Counted from the first letter of the stretch, positions 31,158 to 42,932 are shown. The stretch: 64,000 nt of DNA from Phycisphaeraceae bacterium D3-23 (GCA_039555135.1 CP114179.1:1302001-1366000); one strand, 5' to 3'. Numbers and translations are program-made. Notes: generated from the sequence alone by a model not told the origin.

Positions 31158-32330
31158 ATGCCCCACCGCCCCGCCACCGCCCGACTCCTCCGTGTGATCG
31201 CCGTGCTGGTCCTCGCGACAATCGCCGTCGGCTGCAAGTCGCACGGTATCGCCACCACGCCCTACGGCACGCTCGACGACGGCTCAACCGCACACACCTA
31301 CACCCTCACCAACGACAACGGCGTCACCGCGGTGCTTACCGATTTTGGCGCTACGCTCGTGGCGCTCCACGTCCCCGACCGCGACGGCAACCTCGCCGAC
31401 GTCACCCTCGGCTACGACACACTCGACGGCTGGGTCAACGACGGCAGCTACATGGGCGCGACCGCCGGCCGATACGCCAACCGCATCGCGGGCGGCGCGT
31501 TCACGATCGATGGCGAAACCTACCAGCTCGCCACGAACAACGGCGACCACCACCTCCACGGCGGCGATGTCGGCTTCAACAAACGGCTTTGGGACGCCCA
31601 GCCGTTCGACAAGGACGGTAAGCAGGGCGTCATGTTCACCTACACCAGCCCGGCCGGCGAAGAAGGCTACCCCGGCGAACTGACCTGCTGGGTCACCTAC
31701 ACGCTCACGCAAGACAACGAACTCCGCATCGACTTCAAGGCGAAAACGACGCAGGCCACGCCGATCAATCTCGTCCATCACAGCTACTGGAATCTGACGG
31801 GTGAGGTGAGCAATACGATCCTCGACCACCAGCTCGTACTCCACGCCGACTACTACTGCCCAACCGATGCCGGCGGCATCCCGAATGGCGACCCTGCTTT
31901 GAGTGGCAACACCGCACCGAATGGCCTGTCCAGAGTACAGAACACGCCCTTCGATTTCCGCACCGCGCATGCGATCGGCGAACGCATCGACGGCGACCAC
32001 GAACAACTCGTCAACGGCAAGGGCTACGACCACAGCTGGGCGGTCAACGGCGAGTCGGGCACCTTGCGCATCGCGGCCGAGTTGTTTGACCCCACCACCG
32101 GCCGCGTCATGGAAATCTGGACCGACCAGCCCGCCATCCAGTTCTACACCGGCAACTACCTCGACGGCGCCCCGGGCAAAAATGGCGGGCCGATGAACTA
32201 CCGCACCGGGCTCTGCCTGGAGACCCAGGCCTTCCCCGACTCGCCCAACCAGCCCGACCTGTCCAACGGCATCCTCCGGCCCGGCGACATCTACCACCAC
32301 GTCATGGTGCACAAGTTCAGCGTGCGGTAA
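31158..32330 (+). CDS. Aldose 1-epimerase, lipoprotein
   Basis: A 390-residue galactose mutarotase-like enzyme that interconverts alpha and beta anomers of aldoses. The protein begins with a lipoprotein signal (RVIAVLVLATIAVGC), so it is exported, unlike cytoplasmic GalM. Catalytic elements: GRYANRIAGGAF, NNGDHHLHGGDVGFNK, general acid His in NLVHHSYWNL, and general base Glu in GLCLETQAFPDSPN. Length is typical for the lipoprotein type. The start is ATG 31158, with AGGAG upstream; the upstream in-frame extension is not family-like. Being exported, it likely prepares sugars released outside the membrane. Confidence 0.92.
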   Translation: MPHRPATARLLRVIAVLVLATIAVGCKSHGIATTPYGTLDDGSTAHTYTLTNDNGVTAVLTDFGATLVALHVPDRDGNLADVTLGYDTLDGWVNDGSYMGATAGRYANRIAGGAFTIDGETYQLATNNGDHHLHGGDVGFNKRLWDAQPFDKDGKQGVMFTYTSPAGEEGYPGELTCWVTYTLTQDNELRIDFKAKTTQATPINLVHHSYWNLTGEVSNTILDHQLVLHADYYCPTDAGGIPNGDPALSGNTAPNGLSRVQNTPFDFRTAHAIGERIDGDHEQLVNGKGYDHSWAVNGESGTLRIAAELFDPTTGRVMEIWTDQPAIQFYTGNYLDGAPGKNGGPMNYRTGLCLETQAFPDSPNQPDLSNGILRPGDIYHHVMVHKFSVR

Positions 32331-32351
32331 TCGCACCGACACACCCCACCT

Positions 32352-32432
32352 GTTTCGCCCGTGCCCCAACGGGGCCGGCGCTGTATCACCCAATGTCGTC
32401 CTCACGCGCCGCCCGTTGGGCGACCGGCTAAA
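32352..32432. repeat. Degenerate copy of the 24-18-24 inverted repeat
   Basis: The right part CGCGCCGCCCGTTGGGCGA repeats the right arm of 5219-5242 almost exactly. The left part (CGCCCGTGCCCCAACGGGG) is imperfect. It sits between the aldose epimerase and hutU. Confidence 0.55.
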
Positions 32433-32485
32433 CGCGGGAACCTCCCCCCACTTGCCAACCCCCGCCCTTGCGGGACAATACAGTC

Positions 32486-34150
32486 ATGACTACGCAACCC
32501 GCGATCGTCCGTGCGGCGCACGGTACAAAACTCTCGTGCAAGGGCTGGCACCAGGAGGCCGCCCTCCGCATGCTGATGAACAACCTCGACCCCGACGTCG
32601 CTGAGCGCCCCGAGGACCTCGTGGTCTATGGCGGGACGGGCAAGGCGGCACGCAACTGGGCGTGCTTCCACAAGATCTGCGAGACCCTCAAACGCCTCGA
32701 AAACGACGAGACCCTTATCGTCCAGAGCGGTAAGCCCGTCGCCGTCTTCAAGACCCACGACCAGGCCCCGCGTGTGCTCATCGCGAATTCACACCTCGTG
32801 CCTAACTGGGCGAACTGGGACGAGTTCCGTCGGCTCGAAGCGATTGGGCTCACGATGTACGGCCAGATGACCGCGGGCTCGTGGATCTACATCGGCTCGC
32901 AGGGCATCCTGCAGGGCACGTACGAAACCTTCGCCGAGTGCGCCCGCCAACACTTCGGCGGGTCGCTTACCGGCAAGCTCGTCGTCACCGGCGGGCTCGG
33001 CGGGATGGGCGGCGCGCAGCCGCTGGCCGCGACGATGAACGGCGCGGCCTGCCTCGGCGTCGATGTCGACCCGACGCGCATCCAGAAACGCCTCGACACC
33101 GGGTACTGCGACGTGATGACGGCCGACCTCGACGACGCGATCGCGCAGGTCGAGAAGGCGCGGGCCGACGGCGAAGCGCTGTCGGTCGGCCTCGTGGGCA
33201 ATATCGCCGAGGTGCTGCCCGAGTTGCACCGGCGCGGGGTCGTCATCGATGTCCTCACCGACCAGACCAGCGCGCACGACCTCCGCGTCGGCTACATCCC
33301 GGCGGGGTACACGCTCGAACAAGCCGACACGTTCCGTGCCGAAGACCCGCAGCAATACGACGAAGCGGTTCTCGACTCGATGCAAAAACACGTCAGCGCG
33401 ATGCTTGCGTATCAACAAGACGGCGCGGTCACCTTCGACTACGGCAACAACCTCCGCGGACAGGTCGCCGACCGACGCGGCATGAAAGAAGCGTTCGACT
33501 TCCCCGGCTTCGTGCCCGCGTTCATCCGCCCCCTGTTTTGCAGGGGATCGGGCCCGTTCCGCTGGGCGGCGCTGTCGGGCGACCCGCAAGACATCGCCGT
33601 GACCGACGACGCGGTACTCGAAACCTTCCCCGAGAACGAGGCGCTTGCGCGCTGGATCAAGAAGGCCCGCGACAAGGTGAAGTTCCAGGGACTGCCCTGC
33701 CGGATCTGCTGGCTGGAGTACGGCGAACGCGCGGAGATGGGTTTGAAGTTCAACTGGCTCGTCAAGAAGGGGAAGGTCAAGGCCCCGCTCGTCATCGGGC
33801 GCGACCACCTGGACTGCGGCTCGGTCGCCTCGCCCAACCGCGAGACCGAGGCGATGAAGGACGGCTCCGACGCGATCGCCGACTGGCCCCTGCTCAACGC
33901 GCTGATCAACACCGCCTGCGGCGCGAGCTGGGTCTCGCTCCACCACGGCGGCGGGGTCGGCATCGGCTACTCGATCCACGCGGGCATGGTCAGCGTCGCC
34001 GACGGCACCGACGCGGGCGACGCACGGCTTGAGCGCGTCCTCACCGCCGACCCGGGCATGGGCGTCGCGCGCCACGCGGATGCGGGGTATGACTTGGCCA
34101 TCGACACCGCCAACAAACGCGGCGTCGACCTGCCGATGGTGAACGGATGA
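32486..34150 (+). CDS. hutU: Urocanate hydratase
   Basis: HutU hydrates urocanate to 4-imidazolone-5-propionate, step 2 of histidine degradation, using tightly bound NAD as electrophile. The 554-residue length is the family norm. Visible motifs: [31 protein letters not shown], a [21 protein letters not shown] loop, and the C-terminal [18 protein letters not shown]. The conserved Cys of the active site is in [17 protein letters not shown]. The start is ATG 32486 (MTTQPAIV). It is the first gene of hutUHIG, overlapping hutH by 4 bases (ATGA). Confidence 0.97.
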   Translation: MTTQPAIVRAAHGTKLSCKGWHQEAALRMLMNNLDPDVAERPEDLVVYGGTGKAARNWACFHKICETLKRLENDETLIVQSGKPVAVFKTHDQAPRVLIANSHLVPNWANWDEFRRLEAIGLTMYGQMTAGSWIYIGSQGILQGTYETFAECARQHFGGSLTGKLVVTGGLGGMGGAQPLAATMNGAACLGVDVDPTRIQKRLDTGYCDVMTADLDDAIAQVEKARADGEALSVGLVGNIAEVLPELHRRGVVIDVLTDQTSAHDLRVGYIPAGYTLEQADTFRAEDPQQYDEAVLDSMQKHVSAMLAYQQDGAVTFDYGNNLRGQVADRRGMKEAFDFPGFVPAFIRPLFCRGSGPFRWAALSGDPQDIAVTDDAVLETFPENEALARWIKKARDKVKFQGLPCRICWLEYGERAEMGLKFNWLVKKGKVKAPLVIGRDHLDCGSVASPNRETEAMKDGSDAIADWPLLNALINTACGASWVSLHHGGGVGIGYSIHAGMVSVADGTDAGDARLERVLTADPGMGVARHADAGYDLAIDTANKRGVDLPMVNG

Positions 34151-35652
34151 TGCACCGCGTCTGCCTCGCCAACCTGTACGACGACCTCGACACCCGGCTT
34201 TATGCGCTGCGTGCCGACAGCACGTGCATCGACCCGTCGCGCGGCGTCGTCGAACGCGCGCTCGGCGACGGGAAGACCTACTACGGCATCAACACCGGCT
34301 TCGGCGTCCTCGCCAACCAACGCATCAGCGACACGCAGGTCGCCGAGCTGCAGCGCAACCTGATCCTCAGCCACGCGGTCGGCGTCGGCGAGCCGCTGTC
34401 GCGCGAGCTCTCGTCGCTCATGCTCAAGCTGAAAATCCACGCGCTCGCGCAGGGCTACTCGGGCGTCTCGCGCACGACGTTCGATCGGCTGCTCTGGCTG
34501 GATCTACAGGGCCTGACCCCGTTGATCCCCTCGCGCGGCAGCGTCGGCGCGTCGGGCGACCTCGCGCCGCTCGCGCACCTCGCACTCCCGCTGCTCGGGC
34601 AGGGCAAGGTCTGGGTCGAGGGCGAGCACGAAGCCGTCCCGGCCGACGAGGCGCTGCGGCGAAACGGCGTCGAGCCGATCGAGCTCCAGGCCAAGGACGG
34701 CCTCGCGCTCATCAACGGCACGCAGCTCATGAGCGCCCACGGCGCGCTCGTCCTGCACCGCGCGATGCACTTGGTCAAGCTGGCGGATGTGATCGCCGCG
34801 ATGTCGCTCGAAGCGCTGCAGGGCAGTGTCTCGCCGTTCGATGCGCGCATCGCCGAGCTGCGCCCCCACCCCGGGCACGGCATCGTGGCACGCAACATCC
34901 GCGAGCTCTTGATCGACAGCGAGATCCTCGAATCCCACCGCGACTGCGGGAAGGTGCAGGACCCCTACTCCCTGCGCTGCGTCCCGCAAGTCCACGGCGC
35001 GTCCCGCGATGCGCTCGAGCACGCCTACGGCGTTGTCGAGACCGAGGTCAACAGCGTCACCGACAACCCGCTCGTTTTCGAAGACGGCAGCATCATCTCC
35101 GGCGGCAACTTCCACGGCCAACCGCTCGCGCTCGTCCTCGACTATGCCGCCATCGCGCTGGCCGAGCTCGCGAGCATCTCCGAACGCCGGTGCTACCTCC
35201 TGCTCGGCGGGCACGACGGGCTGCCACGCCTCTTGATGAAGGAGACCGGCGTCAACTCGGGCTTCATGATCCCGCAGTACACCGCGGCCGCGCTCGTCAG
35301 CGAGAACAAAGTCCTCTGCCACCCCGCCAGCGTCGACTCGATTCCGACCTGCCTGGGCCAGGAAGACCATGTCAGCATGGGCTCGATCGGGGCTTTGAAA
35401 CTCTTGCAGGTCTTGAAGAACGTCGAGCATGTCCTGGCGATCGAGATGATGACCGCCGCACAGGCCCTCGACTACCGCCTGCCGCTCAAGGCCGGCCGGG
35501 GCGTCGTCACCGCGCACGAATACATCCGCTCCCGCATCCCCCACCGCGAGGCGGACGGCGTGTTCCGCGACGACCTCGAAGGCGCACTGTCGTTGGTGCA
35601 GACGCCGGTGGTGGTCGACACGCTCGCGGACGCCGGCACGGAGCTTTGCTGA
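34147..35652 (+). CDS. hutH: Histidine ammonia-lyase
   Basis: HutH removes ammonia from L-histidine to give trans-urocanate, the entry step of the pathway. The 501-residue homotetrameric enzyme makes its electrophilic MIO group from an internal Ala-Ser-Gly, seen in [17 protein letters not shown]. Other landmarks: [13 protein letters not shown] near the start, [15 protein letters not shown] and NFHGQPLAL. The ATG at 34147 overlaps the hutU stop (ATGA); a second ATG follows directly at 34150. Its own TGA shares its A with the ATG of hutI. Confidence 0.97.
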   Translation: MMHRVCLANLYDDLDTRLYALRADSTCIDPSRGVVERALGDGKTYYGINTGFGVLANQRISDTQVAELQRNLILSHAVGVGEPLSRELSSLMLKLKIHALAQGYSGVSRTTFDRLLWLDLQGLTPLIPSRGSVGASGDLAPLAHLALPLLGQGKVWVEGEHEAVPADEALRRNGVEPIELQAKDGLALINGTQLMSAHGALVLHRAMHLVKLADVIAAMSLEALQGSVSPFDARIAELRPHPGHGIVARNIRELLIDSEILESHRDCGKVQDPYSLRCVPQVHGASRDALEHAYGVVETEVNSVTDNPLVFEDGSIISGGNFHGQPLALVLDYAAIALAELASISERRCYLLLGGHDGLPRLLMKETGVNSGFMIPQYTAAALVSENKVLCHPASVDSIPTCLGQEDHVSMGSIGALKLLQVLKNVEHVLAIEMMTAAQALDYRLPLKAGRGVVTAHEYIRSRIPHREADGVFRDDLEGALSLVQTPVVVDTLADAGTELC

Positions 35653-36914
35653 TGCCCGTCATGCGGAACATCAGGACGCTCTACCAGTGCCTCGACGAAG
35701 GTGGGCAGGGCGATGTCCAACCGATCGACAACGCGGCGCTCGTCTGGCACGGCGACACGATCACGTGGGTGGGCAAGGAAATCGACCTGCCCGAAGAAGG
35801 GATCGACGGCCTCAATGACGGCAAGACGATCGATGCCAAGGCGACCTTTGTGATCCCTGGGCTCATCGACTGCCACACCCACCTGTGTTTCGGCGGCTGG
35901 CGTGCCGATGAGTTCGCGCTGCGTTGTAAAGGCGCAAGCTACCTCGACATCGCAAAACAAGGCGGCGGGATTATGAAGACCGTCCGCCAGACGCGCGCCG
36001 CGAGCGAAGACAAGCTCTATCGGCATGGAGAAACCCACCTGCTTAGCAGCCGATGCAGAGGCGTCACCACGGTCGAGTGTAAGAGCGGTTACGGGCTGAC
36101 CGTAGAAGACGAGTTGAAGCTGCTGCGCGTTTACAAGCGGCTTGCCCAGGCCCCGGACCTGCACGTGCGGATCGTGCCGACGCTGCTTGGGGCCCATGTC
36201 GTCCCGGCGGAGTACAAGGACAACCGTGCCGGGTACCTCGACCTGTTGTGCAGCGAACTGATTCCGCAGGTCGCGGAAGAAGGGCTTGCACGATTCAACG
36301 ATGTCTTTGTCGAGGACGGCGCTTTCACACCGGACGAGGCGCGCAGGGTGTTCGCGTGCGGTAAGCGATATGGCCTCATCCCCAAGCTGCACGTGGACCA
36401 GCTCTGTGATGGCGGCGGGGCCGAGCTCGCGGCCGAGGTCGGCGCGGTGTCGGCCGACCATTTGGAATACACCAGCGATGCGGGGATCGCCGCGATGGCG
36501 CAGGCGGGGACGGTTGCCGTGACGCTCCCGATGGCGTCGCTCGTGTTGCGACAGCCCCCGCTCGATGCCCGCCGGTTTATCGACGCGGGCGTGCCGGTCG
36601 CGGTCGCGACGGACTTCAACCCCGGCAGCGCGCCTTGCGACGACCTGCAGAGGTCGATGGCGCTGGCTTGTATGATGAATTTTATGCCCCCGACCGAAGT
36701 CTTAAAAGGTGCGACGGTCTACGCCGCCAAGGCGCTGGGGATGAGCGATACGATTGGATCGATCCGGACGGGCATGAAGGCAGATTTCCAGCGTTTATAT
36801 GCGCGGGAAGGAAGCATTGATGACACCCTCTATCGGTTCACATCGTCAAGCCCCAGTGGCGGCCCGTACGTCGGCGGTAAAGCGATTCACCGGAAAACGG
36901 GTTGCACGATCTGA
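35652..36914 (+). CDS. hutI: Imidazolonepropionase
   Basis: HutI opens the imidazolone ring of 4-imidazolone-5-propionate to give N-formimidoyl-L-glutamate, step 3. The 420-residue amidohydrolase has the metal ligands in PGLIDCHTHLCFGG, KLHVDQLCDGGGAEL and ATDFNPGSAPCD. GVTTVECKSGYGLTVEDELK supplies the family-specific substrate block. The start is ATG 35652, sharing its A with the hutH TGA; ATG 35661 is the alternative. A much longer open frame upstream is only an antisense-like shadow of hutH. Its stop shares a base with the next start. Confidence 0.97.
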   Translation: MPVMRNIRTLYQCLDEGGQGDVQPIDNAALVWHGDTITWVGKEIDLPEEGIDGLNDGKTIDAKATFVIPGLIDCHTHLCFGGWRADEFALRCKGASYLDIAKQGGGIMKTVRQTRAASEDKLYRHGETHLLSSRCRGVTTVECKSGYGLTVEDELKLLRVYKRLAQAPDLHVRIVPTLLGAHVVPAEYKDNRAGYLDLLCSELIPQVAEEGLARFNDVFVEDGAFTPDEARRVFACGKRYGLIPKLHVDQLCDGGGAELAAEVGAVSADHLEYTSDAGIAAMAQAGTVAVTLPMASLVLRQPPLDARRFIDAGVPVAVATDFNPGSAPCDDLQRSMALACMMNFMPPTEVLKGATVYAAKALGMSDTIGSIRTGMKADFQRLYAREGSIDDTLYRFTSSSPSGGPYVGGKAIHRKTGCTI

Positions 36915-37849
36915 TGCCTGACCTCCTCCCCCCCACCGTTGCGATGCCGGCCCGCCGGGCGGGGGATGTGCGCGTCGGGCACCTCTTGAACGACGAGCCG
37001 CGCGGGGCGACGCGGGTTGCGCTGATCGGGTTCCCGTCCGACACTGGCGTCAAGCGCAACGGCGGCCGGCCCGGCGCGTCGCTGGGGCCCGCGATGATCC
37101 GGCACCACCTCTACCGACTCACGCCGCCGGGCAATGCGCCCGACCGCTTCGTTGACCTGATGCGATCCACGATCGACCTCGGCGATGTCGCGTGCAGCGG
37201 CGATGTCGCGGCCGACCAGCAGACGCTGGGCGAAGCGGTCGCCGAACTGCTCGCCTTCGACCAGCGCATCACGCCCATCGTCCTGGGCGGTGGGCACGAA
37301 ACGACCTTCGGCCACTTCCTCGGATACGCCAACACCCAGCAAAACGTCAGCATCGTCAACCTCGATGCCCACACGGATGTGCGTGCGCTGGAAGACGGCC
37401 AGCCACACTCGGGCTCGCCGTTCCGCCAGGCGATCGAGCACGCGTCGCAGTGCTGTTCGCGCTACACCGCGGCCGGGCTCAACCCGCACGCGACCGCGCC
37501 GCAGCACGCCGCGTGGATCAAAGACCACGGCGGGCAGACGTACTTCCGCAGCGAACTGTCTGCCGAACTGATGGCCAAGCTCTATACGCAGCAGCCCGAC
37601 GATGTGCTCGCGACGTTCGACCTCGATGCGCTCGACCAGTCGCAGGCCCCGGGCGTGAGCGCGCCTAATGCGTGTGGCCTGGACAAACGGCTGTGGCTCT
37701 ACGCGGCGTACGCGGCGGGACGATCGCCGATGGTGCGGTCGATGGATGTCGTCGAGCTCTCGCCGCCCCACGACCGCGACGACCAGACCGCGCGGCTCGC
37801 GGCGCTGACGGTGTGGGAGTTTCTGGTGGGGTTTTCGCAGCGCGCTTGA
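36914..37849 (+). CDS. hutG: Formimidoylglutamase
   Basis: HutG hydrolyses N-formimidoyl-L-glutamate to glutamate and formamide, the last step. The 311-residue enzyme is a ureohydrolase with the two-manganese ligand set: LGGGHETTFGHF, IVNLDAHTDVR and ATFDLDALDQSQAPGVSAPN. The start is ATG 36914, with the A shared with the hutI TGA; TTG 36902 is an upstream alternative. A direct HutG means the pathway releases formamide and does not pass through formylglutamate (HutF). It is the end of the operon and is convergent with the DUF1501 gene. Confidence 0.93.
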   Translation: MPDLLPPTVAMPARRAGDVRVGHLLNDEPRGATRVALIGFPSDTGVKRNGGRPGASLGPAMIRHHLYRLTPPGNAPDRFVDLMRSTIDLGDVACSGDVAADQQTLGEAVAELLAFDQRITPIVLGGGHETTFGHFLGYANTQQNVSIVNLDAHTDVRALEDGQPHSGSPFRQAIEHASQCCSRYTAAGLNPHATAPQHAAWIKDHGGQTYFRSELSAELMAKLYTQQPDDVLATFDLDALDQSQAPGVSAPNACGLDKRLWLYAAYAAGRSPMVRSMDVVELSPPHDRDDQTARLAALTVWEFLVGFSQRA

Positions 37850-37913
37850 TGTCACTTGATCCGCATCTTCGCTGCGACCGCGTACGGCTTGTGTTGCTCA
37901 TGAGTCGTTTGGC

Positions 37914-39410
37914 TTATGTGATCAGGTCATGCATCACATGGCCGTGGACGTCGGTGAGTCGGTGGCGTCGGCCCTGGAACTTGTGGGTGAGGCGTTCGTG
38001 GTCGACGCCCATGAGGTGCATGATGGTGGCGTTGAGGTCGTGGACGTGGACGGGGTCTTCGACGATGTTGTAGCCGAACTCGTCGGTGGTGCCGTGGACG
38101 TAGCCGGGCTTGACGCCGCCGCCCGCCATCCAGGTGGTGAAGCAGCGCGGGTGGTGGTCCCGGCCAAACCCGTTGGGCGTCAGCGCGCCTTGGCAGTAGG
38201 ACGTTCGGCCAAACTCGCCGCCCCAGATGACGAGGGTTTCGTCGAGCATGCCGCGGCGTTTGAGGTCGGTGACCAGCGCGGCCGACGCCTTGTCGGTCTC
38301 GGCACACTGCGTGCGCAGCCCGCCGACGAGTCCGCCGTGCTGGTCCCAGCCCTGGTGGTAGAGCTGGATGAAGCGCACGTCGCGTTCCGCCAGCCGACGC
38401 GCGAGCAGGCAGTTCGCGGCGAACGTGCCGGGCTGCCACGCCTCTTCGCCGTAGAGCTCGTAGGTCTCGTCGGGCTCGTCGGTGATGTCCGTCACCTCGG
38501 GCACCGACGTCTGCATGCGGTAGGCCATCTCGTACTGCGCGATGCGCGACTCGATCTCAGGGTCGAGCTCGCTCTCGAACTGCTCGCGATTGAGGTCGTT
38601 CACTGCGTCGAGCATCGCGCGGCGGCCGGACGCGCACACACCGTCGGGGTTGCTGAGGTAGAGGACGGGCTCGGCGCCGGCACGGAGCTGCACGCCCTGG
38701 TGTCGCGAGTCCAGAAAACCCGACCCCCAGAGGCGGGAGTAGAGCGGCTGACCACCCTTGCCTTTGGTGACAAGGACGATGAAGGACGGGAGGTTGTCGT
38801 TGGTGCTGCCCAGCCCGTAGTTGATCCACGCGCCCATCGACGGTCGGCCGGCGATCTGCGAGCCGGTCTGGAAGAAGGTGATCGCGGGGTCGTGGTTGAT
38901 CGCTTCGGTGTGCATGGATCGGACGACGCAGATGTCGTCGGCGATGCCCGCGATGTGGGGGACGAGGTCGCTGTACCAGCCGCCGCTTTGGCCGTGCTGC
39001 GCGAAGGTGAAGGGCGAGCCGGCCAGGGGGATCGAGGCCTGGTTGGCGGACATGCCGGTGAGTCGTTGGCCGTCGCGGACGGAGGCGGGGAGCTGCTCGC
39101 CGTGCATGTCGTTGAGCTTGGGTTTGTAGTCGAAGAGGTCGTGCTGCGCGGGCCCGCCGGACTGGAAGAGGTAGATGATACGTTTGGCTTTGGGCGCGAA
39201 GTGCGGCGCGCCGAGCACACCGCCGCCGCCGACAGGGCCGGCTTGGGATGCCGCAGCGCTCAATGCGGCCGAGGCCTGCTCGGCTTGGGTCGCGCGGGCC
39301 GCGCTGGGGCCTAGCAGTGACGAAAGCGCGAGCCCGCCGAGCCCCATCGCGGATCGGCCGAAGAAGTGTCGCCGGGTGATGCCGGCCGGGGTTGTCGGTT
39401 GGGTGTCCAT
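37914..39410 (-). CDS. DUF1501 family protein (Tat-exported)
   Basis: A protein of 498 residues of the DUF1501 family, related to sulfatase/alkaline phosphatase folds and abundant in planctomycetes, function unknown. The twin-arginine motif [18 protein letters not shown] near residue 12 predicts Tat export. Blocks: [46 protein letters not shown] and [17 protein letters not shown], consistent with metal-binding His and Asp. The start is the ATG near 39410. It lies 32 bases after the PSCyt1/DUF1549 gene, the usual two-gene pairing, so both are probably co-transcribed. Confidence 0.92.
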   Translation of the reverse strand: MDTQPTTPAGITRRHFFGRSAMGLGGLALSSLLGPSAARATQAEQASAALSAAASQAGPVGGGGVLGAPHFAPKAKRIIYLFQSGGPAQHDLFDYKPKLNDMHGEQLPASVRDGQRLTGMSANQASIPLAGSPFTFAQHGQSGGWYSDLVPHIAGIADDICVVRSMHTEAINHDPAITFFQTGSQIAGRPSMGAWINYGLGSTNDNLPSFIVLVTKGKGGQPLYSRLWGSGFLDSRHQGVQLRAGAEPVLYLSNPDGVCASGRRAMLDAVNDLNREQFESELDPEIESRIAQYEMAYRMQTSVPEVTDITDEPDETYELYGEEAWQPGTFAANCLLARRLAERDVRFIQLYHQGWDQHGGLVGGLRTQCAETDKASAALVTDLKRRGMLDETLVIWGGEFGRTSYCQGALTPNGFGRDHHPRCFTTWMAGGGVKPGYVHGTTDEFGYNIVEDPVHVHDLNATIMHLMGVDHERLTHKFQGRRHRLTDVHGHVMHDLIT

Positions 39411-39442
39411 CGCGTCTCCGTTCGTCGTCGTCGCCTTTGCGC

Positions 39443-42400
39443 TTAGCGCCGCCAAGCCGTCGCGTCGAGGTTCATGATCGCGTGCATCACGACGGTCATC
39501 GCCGCGTGTTCCTCTGCAGGTAACGTCTCAACGCGCGGCGACGCACCCACAGTGAGCACCGCCGCCGCATCCTCGGGCTGCTCGGCCATCAACGCACGCT
39601 GCGCCGTGAGCAATGCCAGCAGCCGAACCGATTCGGTTTCGCTTGGCTCACGCCCGGCCAGCAGGCGGAAGCCCAGCGCGACGCGCTCGGCGTCACCCTC
39701 GACCGACAGCATCACGCGCTGCGCCAGCACGCGGGCGGCCTCGACGTACTGCACATCGTTGAGCAGCACCAGCGCCTGCAGCGGCGTGTTCGTCTCCGAC
39801 CGCTCGGCGGTACACGCCTCGCGCGACGGCGCATCAAACGCCATCATGTTCGGCACCGGCACCGCGCGCTTCCAGACGGTGTACATCGACCGGCGATAGA
39901 GCGCCTCGCCGCTGCCGACGTTGTACGTCGTCCCGCCGACCTCTTTCCACAGCCCCGGCGGGTGGTAGGGGTAAACCGACGCCCCGCCGACGCGCTCGAC
40001 CAGCAGCCCCGACGCGGCGAGCGCGGTATCGCGGATCATCTCGGCGTCGAGCCGACGGGCTGGGCCGCGGGCGAGCAGCGCGTTGCCCGGGTCGTCGCGC
40101 CACTGTCCCCGCGTCGTGGCGGAGTCCTGACGATACGTCGCACTCAGGACGATGCGGCGGAGCATCGCCTTGGTATCCCAGCCCGAGTCGACGAACGACC
40201 GCGCGAGGTGGTCGAGTAGTTCGGGGTGTGTGGGCCAGGCACCCTGGAGCCCGAAGTTGTCCGTCGTCCCGACGAGGCCAGCACCAAAGCACATCGCCCA
40301 AAGCCGGTTGACGGCGACGCGCGCGGCGAGCGGGTGGTCGGGCGCCGTCAGCCAGTGCGCAAGCCCAAGCCGATCGCGCGGCGCTCCCTCGGGCCACGGC
40401 GCGATTTGCTCGGGGACACCACGATCAACGCGGTTATCCTCGGTGCGCTCGGCGTCGTAGAGCCCGCGGTTGAGCGTATGGGCCGGGCGCGGCTCGGGCA
40501 TCTCACGCATGACCGCGATCTCAGGGATGCTGTTTTCGTGGTGGACCAAGCGCTGGCGGGCCTCTTGGAGCGTGTGGCGCAGGGCACGCACTTCCGCATC
40601 GACCGCGGAGAAGTAGTAGCCGCGCAGCGCGGCTTCATCGTTCGTTGACAGCGCTTGGGCGAGCGCTTCGCCGTCGTAGAAGTGCCGCGCCTCGACCTCC
40701 GACACCGCCCGACGGACCAGACGCACCTCGTCGAGTTCCCCGCCCGCCAACCCACGGTCGCGGAAGCGCTGGCCCAGGACCAGGTCGTGCCCGCCCGGGC
40801 CGTAGGGGTTGCCGCCGCCGACCGTCTTGACCATCGGCCCATCGCGCACGATGTCGCGATGGGCCAGCTCGCCATCGATGAAGAGCGACATCCCCGCCGC
40901 CCGGCTCGACCCGTCGTAACGCCAGACCACATGCACCCACTGGCCCGGCTGCACCGCGCCCACCGCGCGCACGGCGATCGCGTTACCCGGCCAGTGGCGG
41001 TACGCGCGGGCGACGATGGCGTCGCCTTCGAGCATCAGGTCGAAGCCGTAGGGCCCGACATCGGTGCCGGAGGTGCGTTTCATGATCACGCGCGCCTGCC
41101 CATCGTCGACGGCATCGACCCTGAGCCAACACGCGATCGTAAACGGTGTCCAGCGGTCGATGTCGCTCATGCCCGGCAGGAAGGCGACGTTGTCGCCGTC
41201 GAACCGAAGCGCCTGGCCGACCACCCCCGGGACAAGCGTCGGGTCGCTTGGCGATTCGTTCGGGGAAATCTGTCCGCGTGCGCCGCCTTCGATACGGTTG
41301 ACGAGCACCTTGCCCCGGACCGATTCGAGCGGGTAATCGCCGATCCACTGCGGGATCGCCGGCTCGTGCCCGCCCAGCGCGAGCCAGGTCTGGAACGCCG
41401 GCTCGCGCGTTTCGATCAACGCGTCAATCGCGCCTTCCTGGTCGGCGATGTCCTGCCGCAGCTGCGCGAGCGTCGCCTGCTGGCTCTCGTTGGGCAGCAG
41501 CATCGACGGCGGTGGGATGATGTCGGGGCGTTGGAACTCGGTCGTGCCCGACTCGTCGATGCTGTTGAAAAACGCGAACAGCGCGTAGTACTCGTCCTGG
41601 GCGATGGGATCGTAGCGGTGGTCGTGGCAGCGCGCACACTCGAGGGTGAGCCCGAGGTAGGCGGTGCCGAAGGTGTGCAGCCGGTCGGCGACGTATTCGT
41701 TCCGCCACTCCTCGGGGATCGATCCGCCCTCGGCGTTCATACGGTGCAGGCGGTTGAACGCGGTGGCGAGTTGCTGGTCGCGCGTCGCGTCGGGCAGCAG
41801 GTCGCCGGCGAGTTGCCAGGTGAGGAAGTCGTCGTAGGGCAGGTTGTCGTTGAACGCCTGGATGACCCAGTCGCGGTAGGGCCAGCTCAGCCGAAACCCG
41901 TCGACCGAGTAGCCGTAGGTATCGGCGTAGCGCGCGAGGTCGAGCCAGGGCACCGCCAGGCGCTCGCCGAAGCGCGGCGAGGCGAGCAGCCGATCGACCA
42001 CAGCCGCGTAGGCGGTGTCGCTTTCGTCGGCCAGGAACGCGTCGATCTCATCGGGCGTCGGCGGGAGCCCGGTCAGGTCGAACGTCACGCGGCGCAGCCA
42101 ACGCTCGCGCGACGCCTCGGGCGATGGCGACAGGCCTTCCGCTTCGAGACGGGCCAGCACGTAGCGGTCCAAGTCGTCCCGCGGCCACGATTCGTCTTCG
42201 ACCGCCGGCAATGCGACACGGCCCGGCAGCCGCTCGAACGACCAGTGCCGTTCGTATGTTGCGCCCTCTTCGACCCATCGTGTGAGGACCGCTTTTTCGT
42301 CGGCCGTCAGCGTCAGCTTCGACTCGGGCGGCGGCATCACGAGTCGGCTGCGCGTCGAATGGACGCGCGACAGCAGTACACTGGCCGACGGGTCGTCCGG

Positions 42401-42700
42401 GTCGATCACACTCATCGCGCCGAAAAAGCCGTCGCCATCGTCGGGCATGTCGAGCCGGAGGTCCGCCTCGCGGGCCGCGCGGTCGGGGCCGTGGCAGGCG
42501 AAGCATTTGTCCGAGAGGATCGGCCGGACGTCGCGGTTGTAGCTGAGGGGTGCTGCCGCTTCGTCGCCGGCACTGACGGGCTGTAACGCAGTCGCGGGTG
42601 ACGCCGACTCTCCCCGGCCCTGGCCGCAGCCCGGCATCACGATCACGGCCAGCGTCAAAGCCAACACGCAGGCGGCACGGGTTCTGGCACGATTCAACAA
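39443..42700 (-). CDS. PSCyt1-DUF1549-LamG-DUF1553 multidomain c-type cytochrome-like lipoprotein
   Basis: A planctomycete-type protein of 1085 residues, exported as a lipoprotein (AVIVMPGC, lipobox Cys25). Order: PSCyt1 domain with haem motif CFACH (66-70); DUF1549 (PSCyt2) with [20 protein letters not shown] and a second CxxCH (CARCH, near residue 350); a central LamG/concanavalin-like domain (about 480-700) with [10 protein letters not shown] and DELRLV-type strands; and DUF1553 (PSD1) with [40 protein letters not shown]. Two CxxCH motifs suggest haem c binding; electron transfer is inferred. The start is TTG 42700 with GGAG 8 bases upstream. It is operonic with DUF1501. Confidence 0.92.
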   Translation of the reverse strand: MLNRARTRAACVLALTLAVIVMPGCGQGRGESASPATALQPVSAGDEAAAPLSYNRDVRPILSDKCFACHGPDRAAREADLRLDMPDDGDGFFGAMSVIDPDDPSASVLLSRVHSTRSRLVMPPPESKLTLTADEKAVLTRWVEEGATYERHWSFERLPGRVALPAVEDESWPRDDLDRYVLARLEAEGLSPSPEASRERWLRRVTFDLTGLPPTPDEIDAFLADESDTAYAAVVDRLLASPRFGERLAVPWLDLARYADTYGYSVDGFRLSWPYRDWVIQAFNDNLPYDDFLTWQLAGDLLPDATRDQQLATAFNRLHRMNAEGGSIPEEWRNEYVADRLHTFGTAYLGLTLECARCHDHRYDPIAQDEYYALFAFFNSIDESGTTEFQRPDIIPPPSMLLPNESQQATLAQLRQDIADQEGAIDALIETREPAFQTWLALGGHEPAIPQWIGDYPLESVRGKVLVNRIEGGARGQISPNESPSDPTLVPGVVGQALRFDGDNVAFLPGMSDIDRWTPFTIACWLRVDAVDDGQARVIMKRTSGTDVGPYGFDLMLEGDAIVARAYRHWPGNAIAVRAVGAVQPGQWVHVVWRYDGSSRAAGMSLFIDGELAHRDIVRDGPMVKTVGGGNPYGPGGHDLVLGQRFRDRGLAGGELDEVRLVRRAVSEVEARHFYDGEALAQALSTNDEAALRGYYFSAVDAEVRALRHTLQEARQRLVHHENSIPEIAVMREMPEPRPAHTLNRGLYDAERTEDNRVDRGVPEQIAPWPEGAPRDRLGLAHWLTAPDHPLAARVAVNRLWAMCFGAGLVGTTDNFGLQGAWPTHPELLDHLARSFVDSGWDTKAMLRRIVLSATYRQDSATTRGQWRDDPGNALLARGPARRLDAEMIRDTALAASGLLVERVGGASVYPYHPPGLWKEVGGTTYNVGSGEALYRRSMYTVWKRAVPVPNMMAFDAPSREACTAERSETNTPLQALVLLNDVQYVEAARVLAQRVMLSVEGDAERVALGFRLLAGREPSETESVRLLALLTAQRALMAEQPEDAAAVLTVGASPRVETLPAEEHAAMTVVMHAIMNLDATAWRR

Positions 42701-42717
42701 CGCGTCGGCTCCGGTCT

Positions 42718-42749
42718 AAAGAAAACCCGGCCGGAAAACCAGCCGGGTC
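42718..42749 (-). terminator. Rho-independent terminator after pseudopilin
   Basis: CCCGGCTGG-TTTT-CCGGCCGGG followed by TTTTCTTT on the minus strand, just upstream of the PSCyt1/DUF1549 start. The gap 42750-42932 shows nothing else recognisable. Confidence 0.7.
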
Positions 42750-42932
42750 ATCATTAGTCTATGTCACTTGAGCCGAAAAACACACCACACTGAAGACAAC
42801 ACGATGCCGATTCTGCTGCACGGGCGTATTTTCTCTAACGAAAGCTCGCCATCCGTGGTTGGATGTCACACCGCAGATTGCGCAGCGAGCTACACATTCT
42901 GCGGGGCTGCTTCCTGACTTGTGACAACGGGG

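Noticed and set aside
34224-35651. Possible fusion of a long N-terminal part to HutI
   Set aside because: The open frame upstream of 35652 is an alternative frame of hutH and has no similarity to anything but GC-rich shadow. HutI starts at 35652.
40655-42586. 643-residue plus-strand open frame opposite the PSCyt1/DUF1549 gene
   Set aside because: It is antisense to a gene with clear domains and haem motifs; its Arg/Val/Ala-rich composition is typical of GC-rich shadows.
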